Shown: positions 7,855-16,848 of the stretch, piece by piece
How positions within the stretch are numbered: the first letter of the stretch is position 1
Layout: every line of letters starts with the position of its first letter
Assembly: GCA_012269545.1 (NCBI GenBank)
Contig: JAAXKB010000008.1
Coordinates: 76,348-112,566 of the forward strand
Length of the DNA: 36,219 nt
From: Gammaproteobacteria bacterium
GTDB lineage: Bacteria; Pseudomonadota; Gammaproteobacteria; Pseudomonadales; Azotimanducaceae
Direction of reading: 5' to 3'
Program-made: the position numbers and the translations under genes
Notes under the pieces: generated by a model
The model's database searches: none
The model's input: the letters and a program-made list of their open reading frames with translations, nothing else
Told to the model about the DNA's origin: nothing

Positions 7855-9291
7855 ATGTTTCATTCAATCGCCCGATTATCGCTTCGATATTCGAGCCGCC
7901 TGTTTTTCTCTATCGGCCTGTTAGTCGCAGTAATTGGCTGTGGCAGCAGTGACGACAGCAGCAACCCGGAAAGCGGCTATTTGCAGGTAATTAACGGTCT
8001 CAACGATTCGCCGGACCTTAAGCTCGAGCTTCGCGATGATGGCGATGACTTAGTGGTCAGTTCGGAGTCTTTTGGATTTCAGAGGGCATCGGCGTTACTG
8101 GCGCTGAATGAAGGCGTCTACCAGCTGGAGATCAACAGTGAGGACCCCGAAAGCGGTTTTGAAGACCTTTTGCCGGAAAGAGAAATCGACATCCACGCAG
8201 ACGTCATCCAGACCCTCGTTCTTGAAGGGGCCCTGGCAACCAGTACCTTTCGCTTGATTGAAAAAGACGCAGGCGACATATCCGAGGTACGGGAGGACGG
8301 CGAGGATGACCGTTTGCAGTTGCAGGTGATTAACCTGTCAGCCAGCACCGTCTCGGTATACGTCGCGGACGAAGTAGACCGACCGGATCAGGAAAATCTT
8401 GTCGGCACTGTTGCATCAGGTGCTCATTCCGACGCGATTGAGTTTGTGTTTGACGAGGAGGCAGACTACCGGATCAGACTGACTGCCGATGCAAGCGATG
8501 AGCTGTTGTTTGAATCGAACGAAGTGGATTTTGCGCCCAACACCCGCGCAACCATCGTCGTTAATGACAACGTGGGTCCAGACCCAGACAGTCGAAACGT
8601 TTGGCTGGTGCGCGATGACGGCACCGCGCCCCAACAAAACCGATTGGCGAGGAGCGGTTTTCGCGTTGTCAACTTAGTACAGGATGTCGCCGATGCGGCG
8701 ATTAGCATCACCAACGATGTGGGTGATGCAGATCTGTTCACCGCGACCATGTTACCGATGGATATCGGTTCCTTCACGCGAACTAACCCCGGTTTTGTGA
8801 GAATCGAGGCACGGGCTCCGAGTGGAGCTACTGCGCTTGAAACCGCCAGTGTGTCGTTGGATCCGGACACCGCCTATTCCTTACTCGTCACCGGGTCTGG
8901 GGGGCAGGCGGACGGCGGCCTGCTGATGCGGGCCAATGAAATGGATCTTCGTCCGGTAGGCAACGCGATCAATGTCCATTTCCTCAATGCGCTTGCGGAA
9001 ACAGATCAAAATGACGTCACTGAGGTCGATTTTTATGCGCTGGGTGACGATGACTCGCTGTCCGGGTCGAGCCCGGTTTTGAGTAGCGTGGGGTATTTGC
9101 AAGGCGGCTCAATCGTGCTCGCTGCTAAGAGCTACCGCTTTCTTGTCACGACGGCAAATTCGCACTCAATCTTGGCCGGGCCGGAACCGCTCGCCGCACC
9201 CCAAGGCCGGGGGCAATACATTGTCTCTGCCAGCGAAGCTCTCGGTGGGGGAACCCCGAATATATTGTCAGTAGCGCTTCAAGATGAATGA
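7855..9291 (+). CDS. Acidic lipoprotein with DUF4397-like repeats
   Basis: 478 residues. The N-terminus has a lipoprotein signal: Arg-rich region (7-15), hydrophobic core, and a lipobox VIGC with the lipidated Cys at C29, followed by GSSDDSS, a Ser/Asp linker. The mature part is rich in Asp and Glu and appears to consist of repeated beta-sandwich units, each opening with a phrase such as LQVINGLNDSPDL (about 43), LQLQVINLSAST (about 153) and FRVVNLVQDVADAA (about 270). This pattern resembles DUF4397-type proteins of unknown function. It is probably anchored in the outer membrane or periplasm. GAGGGT four bases before the ATG fixes the start. The last 8 bases overlap the next gene, so the lipoprotein and beta-barrel are probably made together. 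Confidence 0.78.
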   Translation: MFHSIARLSLRYSSRLFFSIGLLVAVIGCGSSDDSSNPESGYLQVINGLNDSPDLKLELRDDGDDLVVSSESFGFQRASALLALNEGVYQLEINSEDPESGFEDLLPEREIDIHADVIQTLVLEGALATSTFRLIEKDAGDISEVREDGEDDRLQLQVINLSASTVSVYVADEVDRPDQENLVGTVASGAHSDAIEFVFDEEADYRIRLTADASDELLFESNEVDFAPNTRATIVVNDNVGPDPDSRNVWLVRDDGTAPQQNRLARSGFRVVNLVQDVADAAISITNDVGDADLFTATMLPMDIGSFTRTNPGFVRIEARAPSGATALETASVSLDPDTAYSLLVTGSGGQADGGLLMRANEMDLRPVGNAINVHFLNALAETDQNDVTEVDFYALGDDDSLSGSSPVLSSVGYLQGGSIVLAAKSYRFLVTTANSHSILAGPEPLAAPQGRGQYIVSASEALGGGTPNILSVALQDE

Positions 9292-9832
9292 TGTGGGAGC
9301 CTTGGCCTTGGTCTTGTTGCTCGCCTGCTGTCCCTACAGTCTTGTGCAGGCAGAGGCTTCGGAACCCAAGGCCAAAAAATTTTTCACCTTGGGCGCAGCA
9401 GTGGGTTATCACGATGTGGACTCTGACGATTCAGCGGATCCCCATGTAAACGGCTATACCTACGCCTTGTTGGTCGGCTACGACTGGTCCAGATACGTTG
9501 GCGTCGATGCTGAACTGATGCGCATGAACAGGGGATCTGATGTGAATGTTTTCGGCAGGCGGCTATCCTTTGGCGCAGATGCGGTCGGTCTCTCGGCACG
9601 TATCCAATGGCCCCTAGACGACAGTTTTAGCGCCTATCTGCGACTCGGCGCCGCGGCTTTGGAGCTGGATAGCCCAGAGGTTCCCGAGGGCACGCTGGAC
9701 GAATCGTGGGTTCGCCCAATGTACGGCGGTGGCGTCCGCGGTGATTACTGGTTTGCCGACTTTGTTTCCTACGGCAAGCTGGATGATCTGTACCTTGATC
9801 AAGTTCGGGCGGGGCTCATGATGCGGTTTTAG
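9284..9832 (+). CDS. Small outer-membrane beta-barrel protein
   Basis: 182 residues. The signal sequence spans about 1-23 with probable cleavage after VQA; a LLAC (12-15) also resembles a lipobox, so the processing route is not certain. The mature chain shows alternating hydrophobic strands (FTLGAAVGYHDV, YALLVGYDWSRYVGVDAELMR, FSAYLRLGAAALEL, YGGGVRGDYWF) and ends in VRAGLMMRF; the terminal Phe is the usual signal for the BAM complex. Size and pattern suggest an 8-stranded OmpA/OmpW-like barrel. It overlaps the upstream lipoprotein gene by 8 bases. Its 3' end overlaps the convergent GTPase gene by 17 bases. No specific function can be given. Confidence 0.78.
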   Translation: MNDVGALALVLLLACCPYSLVQAEASEPKAKKFFTLGAAVGYHDVDSDDSADPHVNGYTYALLVGYDWSRYVGVDAELMRMNRGSDVNVFGRRLSFGADAVGLSARIQWPLDDSFSAYLRLGAAALELDSPEVPEGTLDESWVRPMYGGGVRGDYWFADFVSYGKLDDLYLDQVRAGLMMRF

Positions 9833-10727
9833 TCCACTCCCAGTCAGTGAGGGGATTGCCTTGCGTTCTGGAGTTTTGATCGACGTAGAAAATAAACACC
9901 AATCCTAAAATGTTTGGCTTGGCGTCCTGTTCTAGGCGTTTAATCGCGACATTGGCGCCTACTTTGTCCACCTGCAGTACGCCTGCATCGGTCTCGACCC
10001 AGCCCTTAACGCGCTGCACGGAGGCGTCCAAAGCTCTTAAGGCGGTGTCGATATCTCGCTGCGACACAGCCTCTTCTTGATACCAAGTCTGTGCAGAAAA
10101 CCTCGGTAATTTGGTTGTTTCGCTTGCCAAAGCTGCATGTGCGCCAGCGCGTTGCCAGCCCAATATCGTCTCAATCAGCTTGGTGTCCCTGCTCGTCAGC
10201 TGGGGGGTTAAGTTATTGAGCTGAAAGTGCGGGTTGAGTTCGGTTTTACTTAAAACCAGCATATCGGCTTGGGCGATCTGAGCTTTCACCAGTGCCCCCA
10301 CGTATTTGTCTTTGCTGCGTTGCTCGAAGTTGACCGCATCAACGACCACGACGGCTGCTTTTGGTAAAAATCCGGGGTAGTGACAGTGCTGCCATACTCG
10401 GGCAGGTTCGGCTACCCCGCTGGTTTCCAATATCACCTGCGTGATCGGCAGGGTATTGAGCTGGTCAAGCGCCTGACTCAAGTCATCGCTGATGCTGCAG
10501 CAAATGCAGCCATTGCTTAATCCAATAACGTTGCCGTTGTTGGATTCGCTGCGGATCAGCGACTCATCAACGTTGATGTCGCCAAAGTCGTTCACCAGCA
10601 CGGCTGTTCCTGAGGGCAGTTCAGGCTGGTTGAGCAGACGATTGATTAATGTTGTCTTGCCCGCACCAAGGTACCCACCGATCAGGGTTACGGGCTTGAT
10701 GTGAGAACTGGAGGCTGGCTCGCTCAC
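9816..10727 (-). CDS. COG0523 (CobW/YjiA-type) metal-handling GTPase
   Basis: 303-residue P-loop GTPase of the COG0523 family. Walker A reads GGYLGAGKTT (17-26), and the family's metal-binding motif CxCC appears as NGCICC (C74, C76, C77). VLSKTEL replaces the NKxD guanine-specificity motif, as in many members. The C-terminal half has a CobW_C-like domain. COG0523 proteins bind Zn, Co or other divalent metals and are thought to deliver them to client enzymes using GTP hydrolysis. It overlaps by 4 bases the gene for a metal-dependent amidohydrolase, so that enzyme is a candidate client (inference). It is unlikely to be cobalamin CobW because no cobalamin genes are near. Confidence 0.9.
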   Translation of the reverse strand: MSEPASSSHIKPVTLIGGYLGAGKTTLINRLLNQPELPSGTAVLVNDFGDINVDESLIRSESNNGNVIGLSNGCICCSISDDLSQALDQLNTLPITQVILETSGVAEPARVWQHCHYPGFLPKAAVVVVDAVNFEQRSKDKYVGALVKAQIAQADMLVLSKTELNPHFQLNNLTPQLTSRDTKLIETILGWQRAGAHAALASETTKLPRFSAQTWYQEEAVSQRDIDTALRALDASVQRVKGWVETDAGVLQVDKVGANVAIKRLEQDAKPNILGLVFIFYVDQNSRTQGNPLTDWEWTKTAS

Positions 10728-12361
10728 TCGATGGGGAACACGTTGCCCTCAAACACCGTTGCGGCGATGTTTATGTCTCGCAGCGCGTCGGGTTCGCAGG
10801 TCAGCGGGTCTTGATCCAGTACAGTGAAGTCGGCTCTTTTGCCCGCTCGCAGGCTGCCAGTGATGTCTGCCAGCCCGATTGTGTGGGCGGCATTAATCGT
10901 AATGGCCTCAAGGGCTTGTTGTTGGCTCAATCGCTCCTCTGGGCACATCACGTTGCCGGCATGATTTTGTCGCGTCACGGCAACCCACATGCTGTTCAGC
11001 GGTTCGGCCGGCGCCATGGTGAAATCGGAGTGTATCGTGGTATTGATGCCCGCTTTAAGACAGCTACCTAAGCGCGCCATTTGGCTCGCGCGCTCGTAGC
11101 CGATGCCGCTTTTGGCATAGCTATCCGATAGTTCGTGCAGGTAATACACATTTGCCGATACCTGTGCCCCCAGCGCCTTAATCCGGCGAATCTGTTCCGG
11201 CGTGCTGAAGCCGAAGTGCTCAAAGGTAAAGCCGTGGTTAAAGCGCGGCTTTTCATCCTGCATTTTTTGCAGAATATCCAGCGTCAGCTCCAGGCCCAAA
11301 TCGCCGGTAACGTGCACGTGTATCTGATAGCCAGCCTGCCAGTAGGCGCGGATATGCCGCTCCAATTCTTCTGGTGCAGCCAGCCATTCGCCGTGATGGC
11401 CGTCGATGTACCCCGGCTCCTGCATCTGTGCCAATTGGCTGAAGAAGGCTCCGTCGCTAAAAAGCTTGATGTGTCGGGCGAAACTCAGCCGATGGGTGTT
11501 GTGTGACAATAAGGCTTCTGCCATGGCAGGACCTTCTTCGGGTTTACGGCCACCCTGCGTAAGTCGAGTGCCGTGAACGACAAGGCGAGTGCGGAATGGT
11601 ACATCGTCACCCTCCAGTTGCTCGGCCAAGGCTTGGGCTTCGGTATCGAAATTAAACAATCCTGTGGCCAGGTCACCGATGCTGGTATGACCGCCGTGAT
11701 GGACTACCTGCTTCAATCGCTGCAGCCCCTCTGCGTATTTCTCAGGTGCGAGAATCCAAGGGTTTAGCCGGTTTATGGCAAATCCAAGGCCCAGCTCAAA
11801 AAAGTGACCCTGTTCAATGTCAATTTGCATGCCCGGTTTGATTTGAGCCGGATCAATGCCCGCCATGCTCATGGCGGCATCGTTCATATAAAGCTCGTGA
11901 AAGGAGCGATGCCATACGATAATCGGACGCTCATCGCTCACTTGCTTAATGCGTGCTTTATCCATGCTGCCGTGCCAGAGCTGGTGATAACCCCAAATAA
12001 ACAGCGGCTCGTTAGCTTCCTTTGACGCATGCAGTGCCTGCATACGCAGATCGAACCCGTCTGCGGTGGTTACCGGGTCGATATCTCCCCAAGGCAGCTT
12101 CCAGCGCATGGCAGTGATGAATTCCATGGGCAACAGCACTGCTGCCATACTGGGATGCAGATGCGGGTCGATAAAACCCGGGCAGATGACCTTGTCAGCG
12201 AACTGCTCGTCGACCTTATATTCCTGACCTTCAAGCCAAGGCTGCATCTGCTCAGGCTCGCCGACCTCCAAAATCATGCCGTCTCGCACCAGAACTGCAG
12301 AGGCTCTGGGCATGGCAGTATTCATGGTGATGACCGAGCGGGCTTTGAATAGGGTGAGCAC
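10724..12361 (-). CDS. YtcJ-like metal-dependent amidohydrolase (Amidohydro_3)
   Basis: 545 residues. I chose a GTG start at 12361, preceded at good distance by AAGGA and 10 bases after the upstream stop; a longer in-frame ATG at 12433 would run into the oxidoreductase gene and adds no homologous sequence. The beta-sandwich lead (KARSVITMN, RDGMILEVGE) precedes GFIDPHLHP with the metal-ligand pair H67 and H69. Further His residues lie in HGGHTSIGDL and HVHVTGDLGLEL, and TIHSDFTMAP carries a probable catalytic Asp. YtcJ-like proteins hydrolyse amide or imide bonds of often unknown substrates in the cytoplasm. The gene sits between a GMC oxidoreductase and a COG0523 GTPase, in an operon consistent with oxidation followed by hydrolysis of a small molecule. 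Confidence 0.88.
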   Translation of the reverse strand: MLTLFKARSVITMNTAMPRASAVLVRDGMILEVGEPEQMQPWLEGQEYKVDEQFADKVICPGFIDPHLHPSMAAVLLPMEFITAMRWKLPWGDIDPVTTADGFDLRMQALHASKEANEPLFIWGYHQLWHGSMDKARIKQVSDERPIIVWHRSFHELYMNDAAMSMAGIDPAQIKPGMQIDIEQGHFFELGLGFAINRLNPWILAPEKYAEGLQRLKQVVHHGGHTSIGDLATGLFNFDTEAQALAEQLEGDDVPFRTRLVVHGTRLTQGGRKPEEGPAMAEALLSHNTHRLSFARHIKLFSDGAFFSQLAQMQEPGYIDGHHGEWLAAPEELERHIRAYWQAGYQIHVHVTGDLGLELTLDILQKMQDEKPRFNHGFTFEHFGFSTPEQIRRIKALGAQVSANVYYLHELSDSYAKSGIGYERASQMARLGSCLKAGINTTIHSDFTMAPAEPLNSMWVAVTRQNHAGNVMCPEERLSQQQALEAITINAAHTIGLADITGSLRAGKRADFTVLDQDPLTCEPDALRDINIAATVFEGNVFPIE

Positions 12362-12371
12362 GGCGTGTTCC

Positions 12372-13964
12372 TTAATGGCGCGCGGCAAGCAGGTGATCGG
12401 CACCTTTTTCCGCCAGCATAATGGTAGCTGCATTGGTATTGCCGCTAACGACGTAAGGCATTACCGAGGCGTCAATCACGGACAGACCCTCGACGCCCAC
12501 AACCTGAAGGTTCTCGTCAACGACTTTACCAATGCTGCAGGTGCTCGTGGGGTGGTAAACCGTACTGGCTTCGCGACGAATATAGGCCATGAGCGCCTCG
12601 TCATCGTTGAGGTCTGTTTCGATTTCCGGCGAGAGGCGACCGCACAGATAAGGTCGAAGCTCGGGTTGATCGAATATGTTGAGTAACATACGCACGCCGC
12701 GTAGCAGAGTGTCGCGGTCCAGCTGAGTACTGAGGTAGTTGGCGGCAATGACCGGTGCTTGTGCAATGTCCTTGCTCTTGGCGTGAATGGACCCGCGTGA
12801 TTCCGGGCGTGACTGGTTAACGACAGCGGTCACAGCGGGCTGTTTTAGCGCTCGTATTTTGCCTGCGTCATTGTAAAGCGTGCCGCCGGAGGCGAAGTGA
12901 ATCTGTACATCTGGTGCTTCCAGCCCGTCTCGGGTATGGCAAAAAGCGCCCACGGGCGCCGACCCTGTTGTAAGCGGGCCTTCGCGCAAAAAGAACCAGC
13001 GCAGCGCCGCTGGAATCAAGCGCAGACCCTGTACCTCTCGGTTAATCGAGTTTTCCGGTTGGGTGGCGTAAACCACTTTGCACAAAATGTGATCCTGCAG
13101 ATGTTCGCCCACATCCGGCGCGTGGTGCACCACATCGACGCCGATGGCTTGCAGACGCTCACCATCTCCAACGCCGGATACTTCCAGTAGCTGTGGCGAT
13201 GCGACGGCGCCGCCGGACAGAATCACGTGTGCACCTTGGATGACCTGTTTCTGGCCGCGGCGGCTAATCTCGACACCGGCAGCCTTTTTGCCTTCGAACA
13301 AAATACGCTGTGCGATTGCATGGGTAATGATGGTGAGATTGGTGCGCGAGCGCGCCGGGGTCAGGTAGGCGCTGGCTGTGCTCCAGCGTCTGCCGTTGTT
13401 TTGGGTGAATTGGTAGTAACCGCAGCCTGTTTGATCAACGCCGTTGAAATCAGGGTTGCTGGGGATGCCTGCCTGATTCATCGCCTTGAGAAAGACGTCA
13501 TCCATGGGGCGTTTGTCGCGTACCTCTTGTACATGCAGTGGGCCATCCGTCCCGTGCATCTCGTTTTCGTGGATTTGCTGGCGCTCTGCTTTTTTGTAGT
13601 AAGGCAGTACATCTTCCCAAGACCAGCCTTTCGCGCCTGCTTGTTCCCAAGCCGCAAAGTCCACGGGTACGCCGCGCACGTAAATCATGCCGTTGATTGC
13701 GCTTGAACCACCCAGCGACTTACCGCGAGGCCAATACACCTGCCGATTATCCAGTTCGGGTTCCGGCTCGGTTTCAAAGCCCCAGTCGAATTTGGGGTTT
13801 CTAAACGTTGCTGCCCAGCCTGACGGGACATGCAATAAAGGCGAGCGATTGCTGCCGCCGGCTTCCAGCAAACAGACGCGAACCGCCGGGTCCGCGCTTA
13901 GCCGATTGGCCAACACACAGCCGGCTGAGCCAGCGCCCACAATGATGTAATCGTAATTGCTCAT
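12372..13964 (-). CDS. GMC family FAD-dependent oxidoreductase (choline/alcohol dehydrogenase-like)
   Basis: 530 residues starting at MSNYDYIIVGAG; the ATG at 13964 has a strong GGGAGGG site 3-4 bases upstream, whereas an in-frame ATG at 14021 gives a meaningless leader. The FAD dinucleotide-binding motif is GAGSAG (10-15), with the acidic ribose-binding E35 in CLLEAGG. The GMC signature region reads YWPRGKSLGGSSAINGMIYVRG. The C-terminal catalytic pair is H471 (STVYHPTST) and N509 (VSGNTNAA). Such enzymes oxidise primary alcohols, including choline, polyethylene glycol and terpene or alkane alcohols, passing electrons to O2 or quinone. No betaine aldehyde dehydrogenase or betI is adjacent, so choline dehydrogenase (betA) is not supported. 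Confidence 0.92.
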   Translation of the reverse strand: MSNYDYIIVGAGSAGCVLANRLSADPAVRVCLLEAGGSNRSPLLHVPSGWAATFRNPKFDWGFETEPEPELDNRQVYWPRGKSLGGSSAINGMIYVRGVPVDFAAWEQAGAKGWSWEDVLPYYKKAERQQIHENEMHGTDGPLHVQEVRDKRPMDDVFLKAMNQAGIPSNPDFNGVDQTGCGYYQFTQNNGRRWSTASAYLTPARSRTNLTIITHAIAQRILFEGKKAAGVEISRRGQKQVIQGAHVILSGGAVASPQLLEVSGVGDGERLQAIGVDVVHHAPDVGEHLQDHILCKVVYATQPENSINREVQGLRLIPAALRWFFLREGPLTTGSAPVGAFCHTRDGLEAPDVQIHFASGGTLYNDAGKIRALKQPAVTAVVNQSRPESRGSIHAKSKDIAQAPVIAANYLSTQLDRDTLLRGVRMLLNIFDQPELRPYLCGRLSPEIETDLNDDEALMAYIRREASTVYHPTSTCSIGKVVDENLQVVGVEGLSVIDASVMPYVVSGNTNAATIMLAEKGADHLLAARH

Positions 13965-14105
13965 GATCCCTCCCCAAAAACCTAGAATGCCACAACTGTG
14001 GGTGAAGCTCTGCCACTCCAAGGAGACTTTTGTATCGCCTATAAACTCGTTATGGTGCCGCGGCAGCGCAAGAATGCTCGCGGTCGCTCAATTATCGAGG
14101 AAGTT

Positions 14106-15146
14106 ATGGATCCAGTCAGTCAGGGCGTCGTTGGAGCCGCTTTTGCCCAAGCAGCAGCGAAGCGCACGACGCTTGCCACGGTGGCGTGGTACGGGGCGCT
14201 GGGCGGCATGGCGCCAGATTTGGACGTGCTGTTTCAGTCGCCGACTGACCCCATTTTATTTTTGGAGTTCCACCGGCAATTCACTCACTCCTTGGTGTTT
14301 ATCCCGATAGGCGCACTGTTGGTCTTTGCGGTTTTGCGATCAATCGCCAATCGTGTTCGCATGCTTCAAGGCCTCAGTGCTGGACAAGCTTATTTGGCGT
14401 GTCTGATGGGTTATGCCACCCACGGCTTGCTGGACGCCTGCACGTCCTACGGCACGCAACTGCTGTGGCCGTTTTCCAACGCCCGTATCGCTTGGGACAC
14501 CATGTCCATTGTCGATCCTTTGTTTACCGTTCCCTTGGTGGTATTGGTTGTTGCAGCAAGCCGCAGCAAACGCGTTTGGCTTTCTTGGCTAGCATGCGCC
14601 TGGATGCTCAGCTTCTTTGCTTTTGGCTGGCTGCAGCAGGAGCGTGCTTTGCAGGCGGCGAGTCAGGTGGCGCAGATCCGCGGGCACGAACCGCTTAGAT
14701 TGTCTGTTAAGCCATCTTTCGCAAATTTGCTGGTATGGAAGGCGATCTACGAATTTGATGGTTACTACTACGTTGATGCGGTTCGCGTGGGTACTCGTGC
14801 ACATTGGTATCCCGGTGCGCGAGTGCGAAAACTCGATTTGGCCAGAGATTTTCCCGGTTTAGGACCGGCAACTCGGCAGGCCCAAGATATTGAACGTTTT
14901 CGATGGTTTTCAGACGATTACTTATCTGTCATGGAAGAGTCGCCGCGTATCGTCGATATGCGCTACAGCCTGGTGCCCAACGAGATCGACCCCATGTGGG
15001 GAATTGACATTGATGCCACGGACCCAGACTCTCACGTTGCATGGTGGTCCAGTCGCGAACTCACCGAGATAAAACAGGGAGCGTTTTTCGGTATGGTTTT
15101 GGGTTTGGGCGGAGTGCCGTTAATCGAATCGGAGGTTTCTCGGTGA
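14106..15146 (+). CDS. YdjM-like (DUF457) metal-dependent membrane hydrolase
   Basis: 346 residues. I use the ATG at 14106, where homology begins (DPVSQGVVGAAFA) and GAGGAA sits upstream; an in-frame start at 13998 only adds an unrelated leader. Family features are an early DPVSQG, the acidic APDLDVL (36-42), FHRQFTHSL with H56 and H61, and YATHGLLDACTSYG, together forming a likely metal site next to four or five membrane segments (about 28-45, 63-80, 95-110, 140-155, 160-175). The C-terminal half is soluble and probably periplasmic. YdjM-like proteins are predicted inner-membrane hydrolases, one of which is a LexA-regulated protein in E. coli; function is otherwise unknown. The stop overlaps the next GTG start (GTGA). 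Confidence 0.82.
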   Translation: MDPVSQGVVGAAFAQAAAKRTTLATVAWYGALGGMAPDLDVLFQSPTDPILFLEFHRQFTHSLVFIPIGALLVFAVLRSIANRVRMLQGLSAGQAYLACLMGYATHGLLDACTSYGTQLLWPFSNARIAWDTMSIVDPLFTVPLVVLVVAASRSKRVWLSWLACAWMLSFFAFGWLQQERALQAASQVAQIRGHEPLRLSVKPSFANLLVWKAIYEFDGYYYVDAVRVGTRAHWYPGARVRKLDLARDFPGLGPATRQAQDIERFRWFSDDYLSVMEESPRIVDMRYSLVPNEIDPMWGIDIDATDPDSHVAWWSSRELTEIKQGAFFGMVLGLGGVPLIESEVSR

Positions 15147-15634
15147 CGCGTCTCACACAGATGGCAGAACAGGTTGCGCATTTACTTCGCCAGCGAGGCG
15201 ATACCGTTGTCGTGGCGGAAACATCCACAGGTGGGTTGCTGTCATCGGCTCTGCTGGCCGTGCCCGGTGCTTCTGCCTATTACAAGGGCGGTAGCGTGCT
15301 GTACACCTACGAGTCGAGGAAGCTGTTGCTAGGCATGACGAGGGCGGATGTGGAGGGGTTAACCCCTATGAGTGAAGCCATGGTCATGGCCTTCGCGAAT
15401 AAAGCGCGAGCTCAGTTTGATGCCACTTGGGCCATAGCAGAATTAGGCATCGCTGGGCCAAGCGGCGTCGTTTACGGCGAAGCGGGCACAAGTGTTATCG
15501 GCATCGCCGGACCTCATCCGGTGTCGGCGCTGCTTGCAACCGGATCTGCCGAACGTGAAGGCAACATGTGGCAGTTCGCCGAACACGGGCTTGATCTGTT
15601 TTGTCGAGCCCTGTCAGAGGTAGATGCGGTCTAA
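15143..15634 (+). CDS. CinA C-terminal domain protein (PncC-like NMN amidohydrolase)
   Basis: 163 residues, stand-alone CinA-C domain. GTG start at 15143 with GGAGG seven bases upstream, overlapping the preceding stop as GTGA. The active-site loop reads AETSTGGLLSSALLAVPGAS where classical PncC has AESCTGG, so the Ser and Cys of that motif are Thr and Ser here; downstream YKGGSVLYTYESRK and LGIAGPSG match the family. PncC removes the amide of nicotinamide mononucleotide in NAD salvage. Because the loop is altered, activity on NMN is likely but not assured. The 3' end overlaps the convergent dehydrogenase gene by 4 bases. Confidence 0.85.
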   Translation: MTRLTQMAEQVAHLLRQRGDTVVVAETSTGGLLSSALLAVPGASAYYKGGSVLYTYESRKLLLGMTRADVEGLTPMSEAMVMAFANKARAQFDATWAIAELGIAGPSGVVYGEAGTSVIGIAGPHPVSALLATGSAEREGNMWQFAEHGLDLFCRALSEVDAV

Positions 15635-16722
15635 AACTCCAAAATGGCTCGGCCGGCAATCTTGCCGTTGGCCAATGCATCGGTGGCTTCGTTGATTTGA
15701 TCAATGCTGAAGCGTTCGGTGACCATCTTCTCCAGTCCGAGATCGCCGTTGTCTTCCCATTCCAAAAAGCGCGGGAAGTCACGGTCCGGCGCACAAGAGC
15801 CGCCAATGCTGCCGATAAACTGCTTTTCGTTGACCAATAAATCCACGGCGTTGATTTCAGCTGTGGTTGTCGGAACGCCCACCAAGACCGCTTTGCCGCC
15901 ATCCTGTGCGCCAAAGTGGCCGCTGCGGCAAGCAGGTAAAATTTGTTCCATGGTTTGTTTGATGCCAATGCAGTCAAAGGCGTAGTCCGCGCCAGACACG
16001 GGGACCCGTGCAAAGGTAAAGCGATCATCGCGCGTGGTCAGCGCATGAATGGCGGCTACGGGGTCTTCCCGACTGGCATTCACCACATGGGTCGCGCCAA
16101 AACCTTTAGCGAAGGCCAGCTTATCGTCATCCAGATCCACGGCAATAATGGGATGCGCGCCGGCCATTCGGGCCCCGACAACCGCGGAGAGCCCGACACC
16201 CCCGACACCAAAAATCGCCACGCTTTCGTTGGCCTGTACTTTGGCGGTGTTGATCACTGCACCCGCACCGGTCATAACGGCGCAGCCGATAATGGCCGTT
16301 ACGTCGGTTTTGATGTTGGGATCAACTTTTACCACATACTGTTGGTCGGCGATGGTGTGGTCTGCCCAGGTAAAGACGTTTTGGGATCTGGCCACGCCGT
16401 CCATAACAGTCAGTGAGGCAGCTACGGGCGGGATTGACTCTGCAGCGGCTTGGCGCGGCACCCAAGTGACCATGACGGTGTCGCCCGGCGTGACATGAGT
16501 AACGTCGCTGCCGACGTGCAGGACCACGCCGGTAGATTCATGACCCAAAATGACGGGTGTTTTTCGTGGCCCGTGCATTTGATGCAGCTGGGAGTGGCAG
16601 ATGCCAGACGCAAACTGCTTAACCACCACCTGATGAGGAGCCGGATCAGGCAGCTCTAACGATTCAACTCGAAGTTTTGCTGTGTCAGCAGGTAGTACGA
16701 CAACGCGTGCAGGTGTTCCCAT
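15631..16722 (-). CDS. Zinc-dependent alcohol dehydrogenase (MDR family), structural-zinc cysteines missing
   Basis: 363 residues. Of two adjacent ATGs I prefer 16722, which is 6 bases from GGAG; 16725 would be only 3 away. Catalytic zinc ligands are C42 (SGICHSQL), H61-E62 (GHES) and C147 (IIGCAVMTG). The Rossmann motif is FGVGGVG (171-177), with D196 in IIAVDLDD favouring NAD. Overall order resembles class III and NDMA-dependent alcohol dehydrogenases. The lobe that normally carries four structural-zinc Cys residues reads TWVPRQAAAESIPPVAAS (87-104) with no Cys, so the structural zinc is probably absent. Substrate unknown. It converges with the cinA-like gene and is divergent from a glutathione transferase gene. 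Confidence 0.9.
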   Translation of the reverse strand: MGTPARVVVLPADTAKLRVESLELPDPAPHQVVVKQFASGICHSQLHQMHGPRKTPVILGHESTGVVLHVGSDVTHVTPGDTVMVTWVPRQAAAESIPPVAASLTVMDGVARSQNVFTWADHTIADQQYVVKVDPNIKTDVTAIIGCAVMTGAGAVINTAKVQANESVAIFGVGGVGLSAVVGARMAGAHPIIAVDLDDDKLAFAKGFGATHVVNASREDPVAAIHALTTRDDRFTFARVPVSGADYAFDCIGIKQTMEQILPACRSGHFGAQDGGKAVLVGVPTTTAEINAVDLLVNEKQFIGSIGGSCAPDRDFPRFLEWEDNGDLGLEKMVTERFSIDQINEATDALANGKIAGRAILEF

Positions 16723-16848
16723 CATGATCTCCTCAAATCCAGTCTGGCGAAGCAACTAAGACCTTGAGCATGGTCTGAACAGGCGCTAAGTTCAATCAGG
16801 GATCTCTGCATCGGTCAGAGCATTGATATATTGAAGAGGGGTATCCAA

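Noticed and set aside
15495-16028. 177-codon minus-strand frame overlapping the cinA-like and dehydrogenase genes
   Set aside because: Crosses two well-supported genes in a wrong frame and shows no domain.
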